A DNA stretch of 64,000 nt from Trachythela sp. YZ-2020. Its lineage: Eukaryota; Cnidaria; Anthozoa; Malacalcyonacea; Clavulariidae. Positions within the stretch are counted from its first letter, which is position 1, and every line of letters begins with the position of its first letter. The notes below the pieces were generated by a model. The model ran no database searches, had not been told where the DNA came from, and worked only from the letters and a program-made list of their open reading frames with translations. Of the stretch, positions 1-11,440 are shown piece after piece. The DNA is taken from NCBI GenBank assembly GCA_016169945.1, contig JADLSH010000249.1, positions 2,480,001 through 2,544,000 of the forward strand, written 5' to 3'. The translations under genes were made by a program, and so were the position numbers.

Positions 1-239
1 CACTGCAGGTTTTATCGTGGAACTCCGGTAACTGTAGCAGCACTGGACCAATAAGGGATGGGTTACTCGATCCCTTGGGAGAGCAGTGTGCTTCAATAAG
101 CGCTTCAAAATTTCAGACGGTAAGGCGACAGCATTTTACGAAAGTACAAGCGAAGAAAACATGTTTACGCAAATAGTGAATGTAAACAAACATCAAACTG
201 TACGTGTGCCATGGTCCCGGTCCATGTAATCGTAATTGA

Positions 240-335
240 AAAGTCGTCTCGCTTAGCCGGGCTGGCCCGCTTAACCGGGCTAGCCCGCTTAACCGGGATA
301 GCCCGCTTAACCGGGCTAGTCCGGTACATGTAATC
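240..335. repeat. CCCGCTTAACCGGGCT tandem repeat
   Basis: Four palindromic units of AGCCCGCTTAACCGGGCT type inside the UTP20 intron beyond exon 8. It resembles the inside of the MITE at 32045-32547 and is probably a decayed relative. Confidence 0.75.
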
Positions 336-468
336 GGCCCCTTAGGCGAAATCAAACTACCCATGTGACAGAGGCATAAGGCATACGCAATGACCACTGT
401 GCCACCAATATTCCAACTATTTTTGTGAATATATACTAAGTTCGGGTGAATTACTGCAGCAACCGTAC

Positions 469-694
469 CTGACAAACTCCAGCAATAGTGGTACAACTTG
501 CCGCGAGCGTGCTTCGACTATCTGAGGAAACTTTGCCATAGTTTTCCAAAGTAACAATCTGAAGTTATTGCGGTCAACTCTGTTGTCTTCTCTCGCCCCA
601 ATACACATCGCCAGCTGCATTTGAAAGAACACGCTCAGCGTCTCCGATGGTGATAGGACATCCGAGCCTGAAGCTGACATAAGTATGTTTTCCT
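469..694 (-). CDS. UTP20: UTP20 exon 8 (last one in window)
   Basis: Acceptor TTCTAG|AGG, donor GTCAG|GTACGG. Encodes RVDRNNFRLLLWKTMAKFP and SRQVVPLLLEFV, matching the FRxLLW..TKFP block. The donor shows the gene continues to the left of the window. Confidence 0.92.
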
Positions 695-3600
695 CTAGAA
701 AAGAAAAGAAAAATTTACATATTACCACAATATGAACTTACAAACCTATAAATCCGAACCCAATTTCAACCCTACGCCTAATTCTAACCCTTATCCTAAC
801 ACTAATCCTTATGACCCCCCAAACCCCTGACTGGCCTTGACACGACTCTTTGCCACTGAACTGAAAATATAACTGGATTTAGCATCTACTGTGTTAAAAA
901 AGAAGCCGTAAGGGACCAACTGATAAACCGTTTTAGCGTATTATGGCTCGAGATGATTTAGATGTGGAAGAATTTAAATATGTATATCAAAGTATTCAAC
1001 TGTTCAATCGCCTTTTGAGTATGCAAAAGTTGCTCGAAAAACAGTTAGTTTCCGCACGGTTGACTCGCTTTAAATTAGAAAATATATTCCCTTAAGTGCA
1101 CCTTTCTTTATTTGCTTTAAACAGAAGACAAAATATACTAGTACAAAAATTATTTAATGGCTAGTACAAAAATTCTATTGTTGCTTTATGTAAAACACAA
1201 ATGGATGATTGAACAGTTGAATAATGAATACTTTGATAAGCATATTCAAATTCTTCCAGTCTCAGCTACATGTTATGATTCAACTGCAATTCTATTCCGA
1301 CGCAGAACGCGTCATTTGGATGCGCAGTCGACACTAAACATTGGCTTATTGTCTAGCATCAGTGAACAATATTTAACTGACTTCATTTTCTACATCAGTA
1401 AACAATGAGTTACCCTATCCAGTCTACTTATTAGATCAGTGAGCAATATTTAACTGGCTTCATTTTCTACATCAGTGAACAATGAGTTACCCTATCCAGT
1501 CTACTTATTAGATCAGTGAGCAATATTTAACTGGCTTCATTTTCTACATCAGTAAACAATGAGTTACCCTATCCAGTCTACTTATTAGATCAATGAGCAA
1601 TATTTAACTGACTTCATTTTCTACATCAGTAAACAATGAGTTAACCTATCCAGTCTACTTATTAGATCAGTGAGCAATATTTAACTGGCTTCATTTTCTA
1701 CATCTGTAAACAATGAGTTACCCTATCCAGTCTACTTATTAGATCAGTGAGCAATATTTAACTGACTTCATTATCTACATCAGTAAACAAAGAGTTACCC
1801 TATCCAGTCTACTTATTAGATCAGTGAGCAATATATAACTGGCTTCATTTTCTATATCAGCGAACAATGACTTAATCTGTCCAGTCTATTTATGAGGTCA
1901 GTGCTCATTACCTGCGTCTGATGGATCCTGGGCAAGATAATCATGAAACACTTTCCAAAACGTCATCTTATTTTCCTCCACAGCATAGGTGGTAATGAGG
2001 GTCATGACGGGATCCCACATGGTACTAAGGTTCAAGTAAAGCATACCAATGAGGTACCTCAATGGTCCCTCTCTGATGACGTCAGGTGTGTGACGTGTGT
2101 TTGAGTAAACGAGTTTTTGCAAGAAAATCAGTTTTCGACGGTATTCGTGAAAAGTAAGCGGTACCAGTTCGGCTTGAAGGCAATCTTCAAAAACACCGCA
2201 TTTCACACTGTCAGTTTCTGCATCCTAAAAAGGTAGGTAAAGTTTAACACTAAAACTAACTATATTTATACTGGATAGCTCTGTCAGTTCTCTTTAGAGG
2301 TCAAGTAAGAGGCATCCCTTATGGGTCCAGTGTTACTACAGAAGGAAACTTGGTAGTAGTATAACTATCAGTTTTGAACTGTTCTTCCCAAAGGTCCAGT
2401 AAGGGGGTTATTCCTTATTTAGAACCCATAGACTTATCCAGAATTAAATTAGGGTTTATTCAGTTTATTAGGTAAATTCAGTTTAGGTTTCCTCCTGCAG
2501 TAACACTTGATTATAAAGAGATGGCTGTTATTGGACCTCTAGAGAGAACAGTTTAGAACTGACAGAGCTATCAAGTATAAATGAAGATAGTTTAGTTTAG
2601 GTTTCCTGTTGTAGTAACGTTGGATCAATAAGTGATAATCCTTACTGCACCTCTAGGGAAAACAGTTTAGAACTGATAGAGCTATACAGTATAAATATGG
2701 TTAGTTTAGTTTAGGTTTCCTACTGTAGCAACACTGGATGAATAAGGAATGATCCTTACGGGACCTCTAGGGAGAACAGTTTAGGACTGATAGAGCTATC
2801 CAGTATTACTATAAACTTAGTTTAGTTTAGGTTTAAATCAAGTACATGAAATTCATTATTTAAATTCAAACCTTGCCAGTGTCCATGTCCATTTGCTCAA
2901 ACGTTGTGAGAATTTTCAACGTGACAAGTCTGACCAGGCGTGCGTGTGATGTGAGATTCTTCTCTACGCATGCGTAAACTTCAACTAAGTTCTGATTGGA
3001 CAATATCAACTGTGATGATTGTTCTTTGATTGCGGAGAGGTAAACATGACATGCTTGGAGCACGTGGACATCACATGAATGATCCCTAAAATAACTTATA
3101 GTAAGTACACATCACAGAAATATTAGGAGCTTTTAGTAATGACTGAGATTAATTTTTTTTTTTTCGTTGTTTGTTTACATACGTCTCGCCGCAAATGTAA
3201 GCTTTTTGAGTGAGAGCTTTACAAAAACTCATAGTCAAAAGCCCAAAACTGACGACCGACTTTTGCGAGATGGCGTATAAAACTTTGGCGCGGTTTGCGA
3301 AAATGACGAATCTCGTACTCGTCTCATTGCCAAAGCTCCCAAACCACAGGCCCGAGAATATGGGAATAGATAGAGAAATATGGAGAGAAACGAAGAAACA
3401 AAGAAAACGAAAACATTTCAAAGTTTTTACAAGTCGATATAACCTTGTGTTCTTACTAATGGTGACCAGCTTGTTTGACAAGTGTTAGTGTTAGAATGTG
3501 TCAATTTAATGTAGTTTTCGAGTCAAATCCATTGACGGCGTTAAGATAGCGAAGTTGGACAGGAAGAAAGTCTATTTAACAATTAGATTATGAGCTCAAG

Positions 3601-6600
3601 ATTTCTATGAGGTGATAGTTGATGAGGGCGAAGCCCGAATGAACTATCATCTCATAGAAATCGAGAGCGAATAATCGCGCCGAGGAGATGGCTGTTTCGC
3701 TACTCGCTATCCATCGACAATTAGATAGCGAGTAGCGTAGCCAATCAAATTACAGCATTTGCAATAGTATACTAGTATGATTCTACTAATAGCTAATGCA
3801 TGATATAGTAGACTGTATGAGAGTTCGATATAGTCTGTGTTAGAGTTAACAAAGTCAGATCGAGATAGAAATATTGAAGTGTATTATCGAATCTATATAA
3901 TATATAAAAATAGGTACAACTAAAATATATAACGTTTTGGAGCACACGTTGTGTACGTTATCGGTAATCATAGCTGGCAAAAAGTAACCTGTATGGCACG
4001 AGGTAACATTAGAGGCAAGCAGCAGACTTGTTACAATGTTGTTTCAACAAGACGATATCGGTTGTGTTCTTACTGCTTGTTTTCGACTTGTTAAAAAGCT
4101 GTTACAGGCTTGGAGTAGACTTGCTACAAGATTCATGACTCAACATACTAATTACAACAGTTATTCCAACAACTTGCTATCGTCCTGCAATTCGACGACT
4201 TGTGAAAAAGTTGTTAGTGACAACCTTGCAGACACCTTGAGAAGATAACAACATTGTCACAACTTGTTTAAATGTAATGCCTGAATCTGTTTACCTTAAA
4301 GTATCCAAGATGGACTTGTACGATAACGTTTCCTCCAAAGATATGTCATGAAACTTGCACAAAAGGGCAATACATGTCACACAGTGAGACAGAAGAAACA
4401 AGACTCGAGTTTCTTCACTTGAGCATTTTGCTTCCTCGGAGAGACGGTTGAATAGTTTTAGCAAAGACTGGATGACTGTCTTTATATCGAGAGGTCTAAA
4501 AGAATAGATAGTAACTTCAATATATATAATTTAGTTTTTAGTTACGAAATTAGCAAGTTAGAAACGAAGTTCACCGTCCCCAATCGAAAAAGTGAAATAT
4601 ATTTCTATGCAACTGGGTAACCAGCGAGATCTCACAGCATTACCCAGGATCTCGGGCAACCGGTCTGGCTGGGTGTTTCCCAAAAAAACGCAAATGCCCG
4701 GCTTAAACCATGGCTTAAACCACTATTTTTGAGGACTCATCGTCAAAATGTTCAATTTTATCGTTTTGTTGATAAAAATAAGTCAGTATATCAATATTGC
4801 ATCTCAAATTTTAGATTCTCCAATCACAGTCACTCAAAATTCTATTATTCGCGAACCAATCGTTCAAATTTAAGAAGCCCACCGTGAATGACTACGCTTT
4901 CAAATGAATGTAAAGATAAACGCTTTACTCTATTATTCTTTTCAAAATTGACATGCAAATCGAGGACTCCGTTTTTTTATACACCCTGTATAGGCATATT
5001 CCACTTTAACCCGGGTCAAATGTCGCCTTTGTCCCCTCTCCCCCATGGGCGCCGCTGTAAGCGACGATATCTTAGATCCCAGGTTGGCCTGTCTCCAACC
5101 CCAAATTCCAGTATTTAGTATAAATTAACTGATGCATTACCGTATAAAGGGCAGAACCACAAGAGATGCCCATATTATTTCAACTTCACTTTCAGCAAAC
5201 ACCTCACAATCAAACTTCATCAAACATTTCCACCAGCTCGCTCGTTTCTTAGCCGCCATCTTGGAAAAATTGAATGTCGTTATTTCTTCAAACATACTGT
5301 CAGAATAGCCTTCTTCGAACGAAATATTGTCCAAAACAACTTCAGCCAACATGAAAAGCACTTCGCTTCTTTGTTGTGTGTTTAAAACACCAGCTAACAT
5401 CTTTCCCTCAAAGTAAGCAACTAGTTGAGGTCGAACAGAATCTACAAATTTCGGCCATTGCTTAAGGTTTCGGCAAAAGAGGCATACGTCGGTAACAGAG
5501 AAGTGTTTGGATGCAAAAACTAAATTCAGGAGTTTAGCTTCTTGCTCTGTCTCGAGTTCTTTGCTGTTTAGTAGAAGCGACGAGGCGAGTTTCAAAATGG
5601 CAGTCTTTGAAGATGCCGACGTTGTTTTTGACTTGATTAAGCTGCTGACACACTGAAATTAAATAAAGTTTTAAAAGAATTAGTTAAGAGAGGGAAGGTG
5701 AAACAATATTTTTAAACTTGGAATATAATATCATATGTGTACATAAATTCACATAGATAAGTTTCCACCGAAATACAAAAGCATGCATAAGCGCATTTCG
5801 CGTTCGAGCAAGAAACCTTCGAACAAGAGTCGAGCAAGAATACTTTTTGAGCGATTTTCGAGCAGCAAGAACAGCAGAACAAGAGCATTATGGCATTTGC
5901 AAATGAAAATGTATTTTTTACTTTAGCGTCCAAAATTTACAATCTGTCTATATATAGAGTATTTGCAGAATTACTGGAGCGTAGCAACTAGCAATATACA
6001 CGCATAGTCTCGACTTCATTCGTTGATCAGACGCATGTTAAACAGCATGAAACGGTTGGAACCAAGGAACGTAGGCCAAGGGACCTAACTAGAAGGTTGT
6101 TAACTGGAGAGACCGTGAATATTAGGTACAAAAGCAATGCTTGGTTATGAGAATCTGTACTCTTCTTTGCTTATAGTATAACATCTATTTTTATATATTA
6201 ACGAAAAATTTATTACTGCACAAAATCTCATTTATCACCGCACAAATCTGATTTATCACTGCACAAATTGGTTATCACTGCACCTTAAAATAATCGCTGA
6301 TACACGTAAGCGAGCGCACCTCGTTTCTCGAATGCCGTTTAACATTTTGGCGAATTTAGCAAATACATGCATTTGACAGTTCAAACCTTTTGTAACTGTG
6401 TTACATCAGATATCAATGCTCCCCGTTTCCACTCTGTCCAAATCTCAGTCAATTGAACCAAATATTTCAACTTCTCTGTACCAACATCATTCGTATTGTT
6501 CTCTCTCAGTGAAGTATCAATGGTATTAACTAAGCAATCCCATATCACTTGGCTATGCTCGCTCTTCGTATACTTGGCCATTTCGTTAAACATACAAACA

Positions 6601-9600
6601 AACACTTCAAAAATCTAGAACAAGAATTCAAAAAACTTAAGCCCCCGTCAAACGAGGATGAAAGTTGGCAAGTGAGAGTTTGCATGAGAGTTTGTTCAAC
6701 TCTCATGCTTCGGTCAAACGAGAACAGAGTTGAATGAGAGTCGCCGTCAGTCGCGACAGAAATAATTTAGCGCGCGAAACGGAGCCCTGAGATTCTGAGA
6801 ATAATTCAAAAAATTTGGTAAACAAAGTGTTTAAATTTCCTTCTTAGCTTTTCTCGTTATAGACACAGTCATAACGTGCTATTTTGTCAAGCTAATTCTT
6901 ATAGAAAGTGCAAAACACTAATCTGACTATCAGAGGTGGAAAATGTTTTTTTCTTTCTGGGAACCTGGGTTTCAGACTCAAAATTTATAATTAATGAGGT
7001 TCAACGATCATTGATTGATTTTGACATTGGACTGATTGGAGTGTTGTTTCTTGATATTCAGCGGTGTTCGTTGTGATATAGTGAATACAAAATACATTAC
7101 AATTGCTAGTCTAGACTAGAGCATACTCTAGTTTTGTTATTACTCATCAGTTAATTATTAACTTTCAGAAATTTCTGAAATATTTTCTGCAAAAGTTCAG
7201 ATCCAAAAATATTTTAGATAAAAATATTTTATTCAGATACTTTTTCCACCTCTGCTTTCATGACCGGTCAAACGATCAAACCTCTCATCAAAATTTGAAC
7301 TAGGTCAAACGTGAGCGAGAGTTGCAACTCTCATTAATTCTCATCCTCGTTTGACCGGGGCTTTAACGTCCAGGGAACGGTTGTAGATAAGAATTTTTTC
7401 AACCTTTGTAAAAATGCGATGAAATGAGAAAGTGCGGATATTGCCCCTAGACGAACTGGACATTCACCCACGTCGAGGATGTCAGTTACAAATTCTGGTG
7501 CAGATGGTTCCGGGGGGTATTGCATGCTGTGAGCTCGCCATAAATTTGTATTGAATGCCAATCACCAAAACTGAATATGATAAGGCATTAATGCAATCGC
7601 ATTAATAATTTTGGTAATAAAAATTAAGAACGCAATATATTTCACCACACATGTTTGCATATTTTAGTTTTTTTCGTTTTTCAAGGTATGACAAGAACGT
7701 ATGGAATGAATGCTTCTCCTTAATAAACAATGTTCTTTAATTGATGGCCTACTGTAATAAACACCTTTCTCTAATTAAGGCTTCTCTCTGATTATCAATC
7801 TTCTCTAATTAATGGTCTACTCTAATTAACAATCTTGTCTAATTAACAGCCTACTCCAACAAACACCTTCCGAAATTGAGGCTCCTCTCTAATTAACAAT
7901 CTTCTCTAATCAATGGCCTACTCCAATAGACATTATTCACGAATTAAGGCTTCTCTCTAATTAACAATCTTCTCACATTAACAGCTTACTCTAATAAACA
8001 CCCTTTCTCTAATTATGGCAGGAATTGAACCTGTGGTCCCGGATTCCGGTGTAGCCGTCCAATCAACTGAGCTACCGAGTCCAGAGGGCCAAAAGTTGCA
8101 TTTTTCGCAATTGCTCCTGGTTAGGTCTAAAAAGGTATCTAAATTTTCGTTCGAACATTCCATTCTCTAATTGAGGCTTCTCTCTAGTTAACAATCTTCT
8201 CTAATTAACAGCCTACTCCAACAAACACCTAAGTTAAAAAATCAAGGCTCCCCTCTAACTAATGGCCTACTCTAATAGACACCCTTCTCTAATTAGGGCT
8301 TCCATCTAATTAACAATCTTCTCTAATTAACAGCTTACTCTAATAAACACACTTCTCTAATTAGGGCTTCTCTCTAACTAACAATCTTCTCTAATTAACA
8401 GCCTACTCTAATAAACACCCTTCTCTAATTAAGGCTGCACTCTAATTAACAATCTTCTCTAATTAGCAGCCTACTCTAACAGACACCCTTCTCAAATGGA
8501 GGCTTCTCTCTAATTAGCAACCTTCCAAATAACAACCTACTCTAATAAACACACTTCTCAAATTCAGGCTTCACTCTAATTAACAACCTTCTCTAATTAA
8601 TGGCCCATTGTAATAATTAATCTTCTCTAATTAACAGTCTACTCTAATAGACACCCTTATCTAATTAAGGCTCCTCTCTATTAACAATCATCTCTAATTA
8701 GGACTCCTTTAATTAATGCCCTTCCCTAATTAACACCTCAATTCTTACCTTATTTCCTTGTTCTAAAGTACTATCAAATTCGGAGTCATGCGCAAGTTTA
8801 CTCAACAAAATCTTGACAACATTCTCTGTACATGAATGGAAATGATTTTGAATTCCGCGAACAGTTTCTGCAAACAGCCTGCCAACGCCTGGCAATATCT
8901 GGGGGGTTTTCAAAACATGCATGAAAATGTAGTCAAATAAGTCAGGCAAATTCTTTGACTTTCTGATGAGAAAGGCGAAACTCTCTGCAGCAAATCTGTG
9001 TATATGTCCAGCTTGATTACCACTTAATAATGGACTGTATGATCTGTAAAGATAATTGAAAACTTATTATAGATAATGGATGCATATGAAATATGAAGTA
9101 CTTAACCCATAAACTTGCAAGAGTCTCCCTAATTGACAAGTAAATTGGTCTGGTATTGTCTTGCCTTGTTGTTTTGCATGATACAATGTGCTCTAAAAGC
9201 CCCTTAAGTTGTTATATCACCCTAGTCTAATGCCAGACTATTTTGCTCATTAAGGCACATCGGTCAAGTGTTGACGTGTTAAGGGAAGAACATTTGACAA
9301 TGTTCCATTTAATGCTCAGACTGTCTTATGCCAGATGATTTACTCATCAAGGGAAATATCACATACTAATAGGTGAACTGCTGAGAAATGGGCAAATGTA
9401 CTGATTAACCCATTAGCTTGCAATGCACCCAGGTGCGCCCTACTTTAGTATTTCACTCTGTCTGATGCCCGACAATTTTACTCGTCAGTGGTAGGGTATT
9501 GCCACATGATTATATTGAAGATTAGAACAACTTAAACATCTGAAACAACTTTGTTGTCTAATATAAACATGGAAAATCAAATGGACAATCAAGTGCATCA

Positions 9601-10980
9601 AAACGATGTTGCTGTAGTCGGTAGTATATAAATATATGAAGATGACTAAACTTGGATGCACTTAGTAAGAATTATTCTAGTTGACATAAATAGTGAAATA
9701 TTTTTATTGGTTTCATTCTAGTATAGTTTCCAACTGTATAATTTATATTATTACAGTCAAATCTGGTGATCTGTTGCGAGGAACGCTCTGAGCAATTGGA
9801 TTGGAGCTTCCTTTTTTCTAGTAGCCAATCAGAGGCTTTGTTTACAAACGTGGTTGTGAATTTCAATTTGCAATTTGTTCGTGTCGGTTGCAAATTGCTC
9901 AGAGCAATCTCCCAAACTAAATTGCAAAATTGCACGACTTTAATTTTACTGTTTTAATTTTATGGATTTGACTGTAATAATAAAATATACTAAGACATTT
10001 GAATCGCATTTCACCTGTGTGGGAGATATGGATGATTTGGAATAACCCAATCCTGGCCCGAATTTGGATAGTGTGATCTTTAATACTGGCAAGGTTCCTG
10101 AAAATCTAAACCATGCAATCTTGGTTTGATTGCAAAAATCTGCTTACTATGTAATTCGTCTGCCACACAGATCACTCTAGGCTTATGCGATATATTGATA
10201 TTTTATGCTTTGAAGTTTAAACTTGAAAGAAAATTGCAGTTGTACATACATACACTTGACTACCTTGCCGTTTGTGTGTTTGCTTTTACACAAGCGCCGT
10301 GTACCGCATTACTGACAAACAGCAAATAGATAATGCTTTCTAATTTGCATAATATCGATACATTCAAAACTATTGATATATCAATATTCGATCTTTTTTC
10401 AATATCACATCAGCCTAGATCACCCATTTCTAGTATATAAGATTGGGCTATTGAAAGCCAAAATACAGATATTTGTATACTACCTGAACAGCGACTTCAG
10501 ATCCTTAACAAGATACCGCCATTGAAACTTAAACATATATGCCAGAGTCTTGAAACAATCCTCGATCTTTTGAGCATCTTTCGAGTCCAAATGCCCAGCA
10601 ATAATCTTCAAAAACTGCGTAAAATACTGGCTAAAATCTCCCTGCAAATCCCTCGAAAGTTCAACACACAATTCTAACAAAGCATCCAACGCTAAGGTCT
10701 CCTTCTTTCGTAAATATCGCTGGAGAATTTCGACTACAGCTTTTTGATGATATACCAAAAGCGACAAGCTCTTAACCAAGCCGTTAACCTCTTTATAAAA
10801 CGCCTGAAAGTCGAGGGAGCAATTTAACTCCGTCCATTTTGTTAAACTTTGCTGAAAAAATGTGTCCGAATCTTCGGGAATTTCGGACCTTTTTTCAATC
10901 TTATGCACAACATCTATACGTAGTTTAGAAATCCGTTCAGAAAACGATACAAATTTGAACAGATTCGCCGATCTTCCCAT
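469..10980 (-). CDS. UTP20: UTP20 homologue (small-subunit processome component), N-terminal part
   Basis: UTP20 (DRIM) is a very large HEAT-repeat scaffold of the nucleolar small-subunit processome, needed for 18S rRNA maturation. Eight exons are supported: 10980-10484, 9043-8749, 6614-6387, 5652-5141, 4495-4295, 3085-2872, 2224-1912 and 694-469. All have AG/GT borders, and every junction keeps the reading frame (phases 2,0,0,2,2,0,1). The protein order follows the family: an N-terminal helical region with FYKEV and LVYHQKAVVEIL, then FAAESFAFLIRK, HSCTENVVKILL, WASLVVLPFIR, PLRYLIGMLYLNLS and FRLLLWKTMAKFP. The ATG at 10980 is chosen because no in-frame ATG lies upstream in the same open frame. 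About 730 codons are present, roughly the first third of the protein (human UTP20 is about 2,785 residues); the rest lies left of base 1. Some 30 residues seen in relatives between exons 2 and 3 are not accounted for. Confidence 0.93.
1357..1905. repeat. 77-bp tandem array (about 7 copies)
   Basis: The unit contains CAATATTTAACTGGCTTC, TTTTCTACATCAGTAAACAA and CCAGTCTACTTATTAGATCA. Copies are 90-97% alike by eye. It lies in the UTP20 intron between exons 7 and 8 and reaches to within a few bases of the exon 7 donor. Confidence 0.95.
1912..2224 (-). CDS. UTP20: UTP20 exon 7
   Basis: Acceptor TTTTTAG|GATG, donor GCAG|GTAATG. Encodes CLQAELVPLTFHEYRRKL and GPLRYLIGMLYLNLSTMWDP, one of the most conserved UTP20 stretches. 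A 77-bp tandem array starts within about 50 bases of the donor. Confidence 0.94.
2235..2830. repeat. About 118-bp repeat family, tandem block
   Basis: Head-to-tail units with GGTTTCCT(C/A)CTGTAGTAACA, then CCTCTAGGGAGAACAG and GATAGAGCTATCCAGTATAA. The same family recurs at 19785-20070, 21530-21740, 41445-41670 and 44680-45050, and as fragments at 1-60 and 15160-15200. The blocks at 21740 and 41690 share a further tail with GAAACTGGAAGCACTCTTCTC, pointing to a larger mobile element carrying the array. Confidence 0.85.
2872..3085 (-). CDS. UTP20: UTP20 exon 6
   Basis: Acceptor TTTTAG|GGATC, donor CAAG|GTTTG. Encodes DHSCDVHVLQACHVYL and ARLVRLVTLKILTTFEQ, equivalent to the LRLLTLxIL HEAT segment of the family. 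Confidence 0.9.
3590..3745. repeat. Foldback element (hairpin)
   Basis: TTTCTATGAGGTGATAGTTGATG is mirrored by AACTATCATCTCATAGAAAT around a GGGCGAAGCCC core, and the GATAGCGAGTAGCG arms follow. The related arm CTTCGCCCTCATCAACTATC occurs at 37918-37955. Confidence 0.8.
4020..4270. repeat. AACAAGTTGTT-rich dispersed repeat, copy 1
   Basis: Dense short palindromes of the type CAACTTGTTA / ACAAGTTGTT. The same family is at 18185-18410, 18765-18950 and 41785-42085. It produces the 70-codon open frame at 4036-4248, which I do not regard as a gene. Confidence 0.8.
4295..4495 (-). CDS. UTP20: UTP20 exon 5
   Basis: Too short to stand out as an ORF, but bounded by TTTTAG|A and TAAG|GTAAA with matching phase. 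Encodes PLDIKTVIQSLLKLFNRL through SYKSILDTL, directly continuing the LPFIR block of the previous exon. Confidence 0.88.
5141..5652 (-). CDS. UTP20: UTP20 exon 4
   Basis: Acceptor TTTCAG|TGT, donor ACG|GTAATG. 170 codons begin CVSSLIKSK and end IIWASLVVLPFIR, the conserved WAxLVVLPxIR block of UTP20. The split Arg codon continues in the next exon. Confidence 0.92.
6387..6614 (-). CDS. UTP20: UTP20 exon 3 (third confirmed exon)
   Basis: Acceptor TTCTAG|ATT, donor AAAG|GTTTG, 76 codons in phase 0-0. Encodes IFEVFVCMFNEMAKY and WDCLVNTIDTSL, helical and placed as in the family. The 723-bp MITE lies 25 bases upstream of its acceptor. Confidence 0.85.
6640..7362. mobile_element. Harbinger-like MITE, 723 bp, TTA target duplication
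   Basis: Terminal inverted repeats AGCCCC(C/G)GTCAAACGAGGAT and its complement at 7343-7362, flanked by TTA at 6637-6639 and 7363-7365. It holds inner repeats of AACTCTCAT / ATGAGAGTT and no transposase. A related fragment is at 36165-36240. Confidence 0.85.
7368..7403 (-). CDS. Possible 36-nt UTP20 micro-exon (weak)
   Basis: A pyrimidine-rich tract and CAAAG acceptor precede 12 codons (VEKILIYNRSLD) that are in phase 0 at both ends, as exons 2 and 3 of UTP20 require. The donor would be GAC|GTTAAA, which is weak, and a Harbinger-like MITE has inserted 5 bases beyond it. It would supply part of the stretch missing relative to relatives. The support is thin: frame, position and a rough match of hydrophobic pattern only. 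Confidence 0.2.
7700..8740. repeat. About 68-bp degenerate TTAATTAGAG array
   Basis: Some 14 units of the form CTTCTCTAATTAACA, GCCTACTCTAATAAACACCC, TAATTAAGGCTTCTCTC in the UTP20 intron between exons 2 and 3. A SINE at 8010-8160 has inserted into it. Confidence 0.9.
8010..8160 (-). mobile_element. tRNA-like SINE, family A
   Basis: Minus strand: GGACTCGGTAGCTCAGTTGA, then GGTTCAATTCCTGCC (B box). The 3' flank GGGCCAAAAGTTGCATTTTT and GGTCTAAAAAGGTATCTAAA is shared with copies at 20.4-21.06 and 40.8-41.1 kb. Confidence 0.75.
8749..9043 (-). CDS. UTP20: UTP20 exon 2
   Basis: Acceptor TTACAG|ATC and donor AAG|GTAAG. Encodes SYSPLLSGNQ, then FAAESFAFLIRK and FHSCTENVVKILLSKL, which are family-typical HEAT helices. 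The AT-rich TTAATTAGAG repeat array starts directly downstream of the donor. Confidence 0.92.
9754..9974. mobile_element. Tc1/mariner-like MITE, 221 bp
   Basis: Termini CAGTCAAATC and GATTTGACTG, flanked by TA on both sides; the match extends to 18 bp if TATTATTA is counted. It is non-coding and lies in the UTP20 intron between exons 1 and 2. Confidence 0.85.
10484..10980 (-). CDS. UTP20: UTP20 exon 1 with start codon
   Basis: Encodes 165 codons from the ATG at 10980-10978 (MGRSANLFKFVSFSERISKL). It ends TTCAG|GTAG in phase 2. Motifs typical of the UTP20 N-terminus are LDFQAFYKEV and ELSRDLQGDFSQYF. The frame is open a little further upstream but only through a TTG codon, so this ATG is the likely start. 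Confidence 0.92.
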
Positions 10981-11440
10981 TTTAAAACGAGTAGATTTAA
11001 GCTTCTCCTTTCGAGTGAATCGCAATGTTGTTTATCAACTTTGTTACATTTCAAAATTTTGAAATCAACACGTGCTTTTATACGAATAACCGCAGCACGA
11101 TAGCACTCCGGATTCTTCTTTCAATGTTATGAGCTCTATACGTAACTGGACCAACTTAAATTGGCTGGTACTATAAAATGCGCATTATCCTTGATGATGA
11201 TAAACAACGAGAAGAGTTGAATATACGTGGAGAAGCCGAGTATATTTTAACGAATTTCGAGATGTTTAGAAATCGGAGGAAGTCCTCCTTACGAGTGTTT
11301 GAACTTACTTCTCAAACGAACGTGTATTTTGCGAGAAAACCGACGTGAAAGTTCACTTAATTTATGTAATTTCTTCTCTGATTTCAAACCATCTCCCACG
11401 CATGATTCTCTTTGTTTTCGGTTCATGAATTATTGAGTTT
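10981..11440. promoter_or_regulatory. Upstream region of UTP20
   Basis: About 460 bases before the UTP20 start codon with no other gene and no clear repeat. It should hold the promoter, but I see no convincing TATA or initiator element. Confidence 0.4.

Noticed and set aside
3149..3488. 110-codon minus and 92-codon plus overlapping frames
   Set aside because: Intron of UTP20; overlapping frames on opposite strands without splice support or recognisable motifs.
7366..7561. Minus frame with TDILDVGECPVRLGAISALS as a UTP20 exon
   Set aside because: No AG acceptor in the right phase, stop codon directly upstream, and its end would not match the phase of the next exon; no clear similarity.
7700..8740. 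CRISPR-like array
   Set aside because: Degenerate A/T-rich tandem repeat without spacers in a eukaryotic intron.
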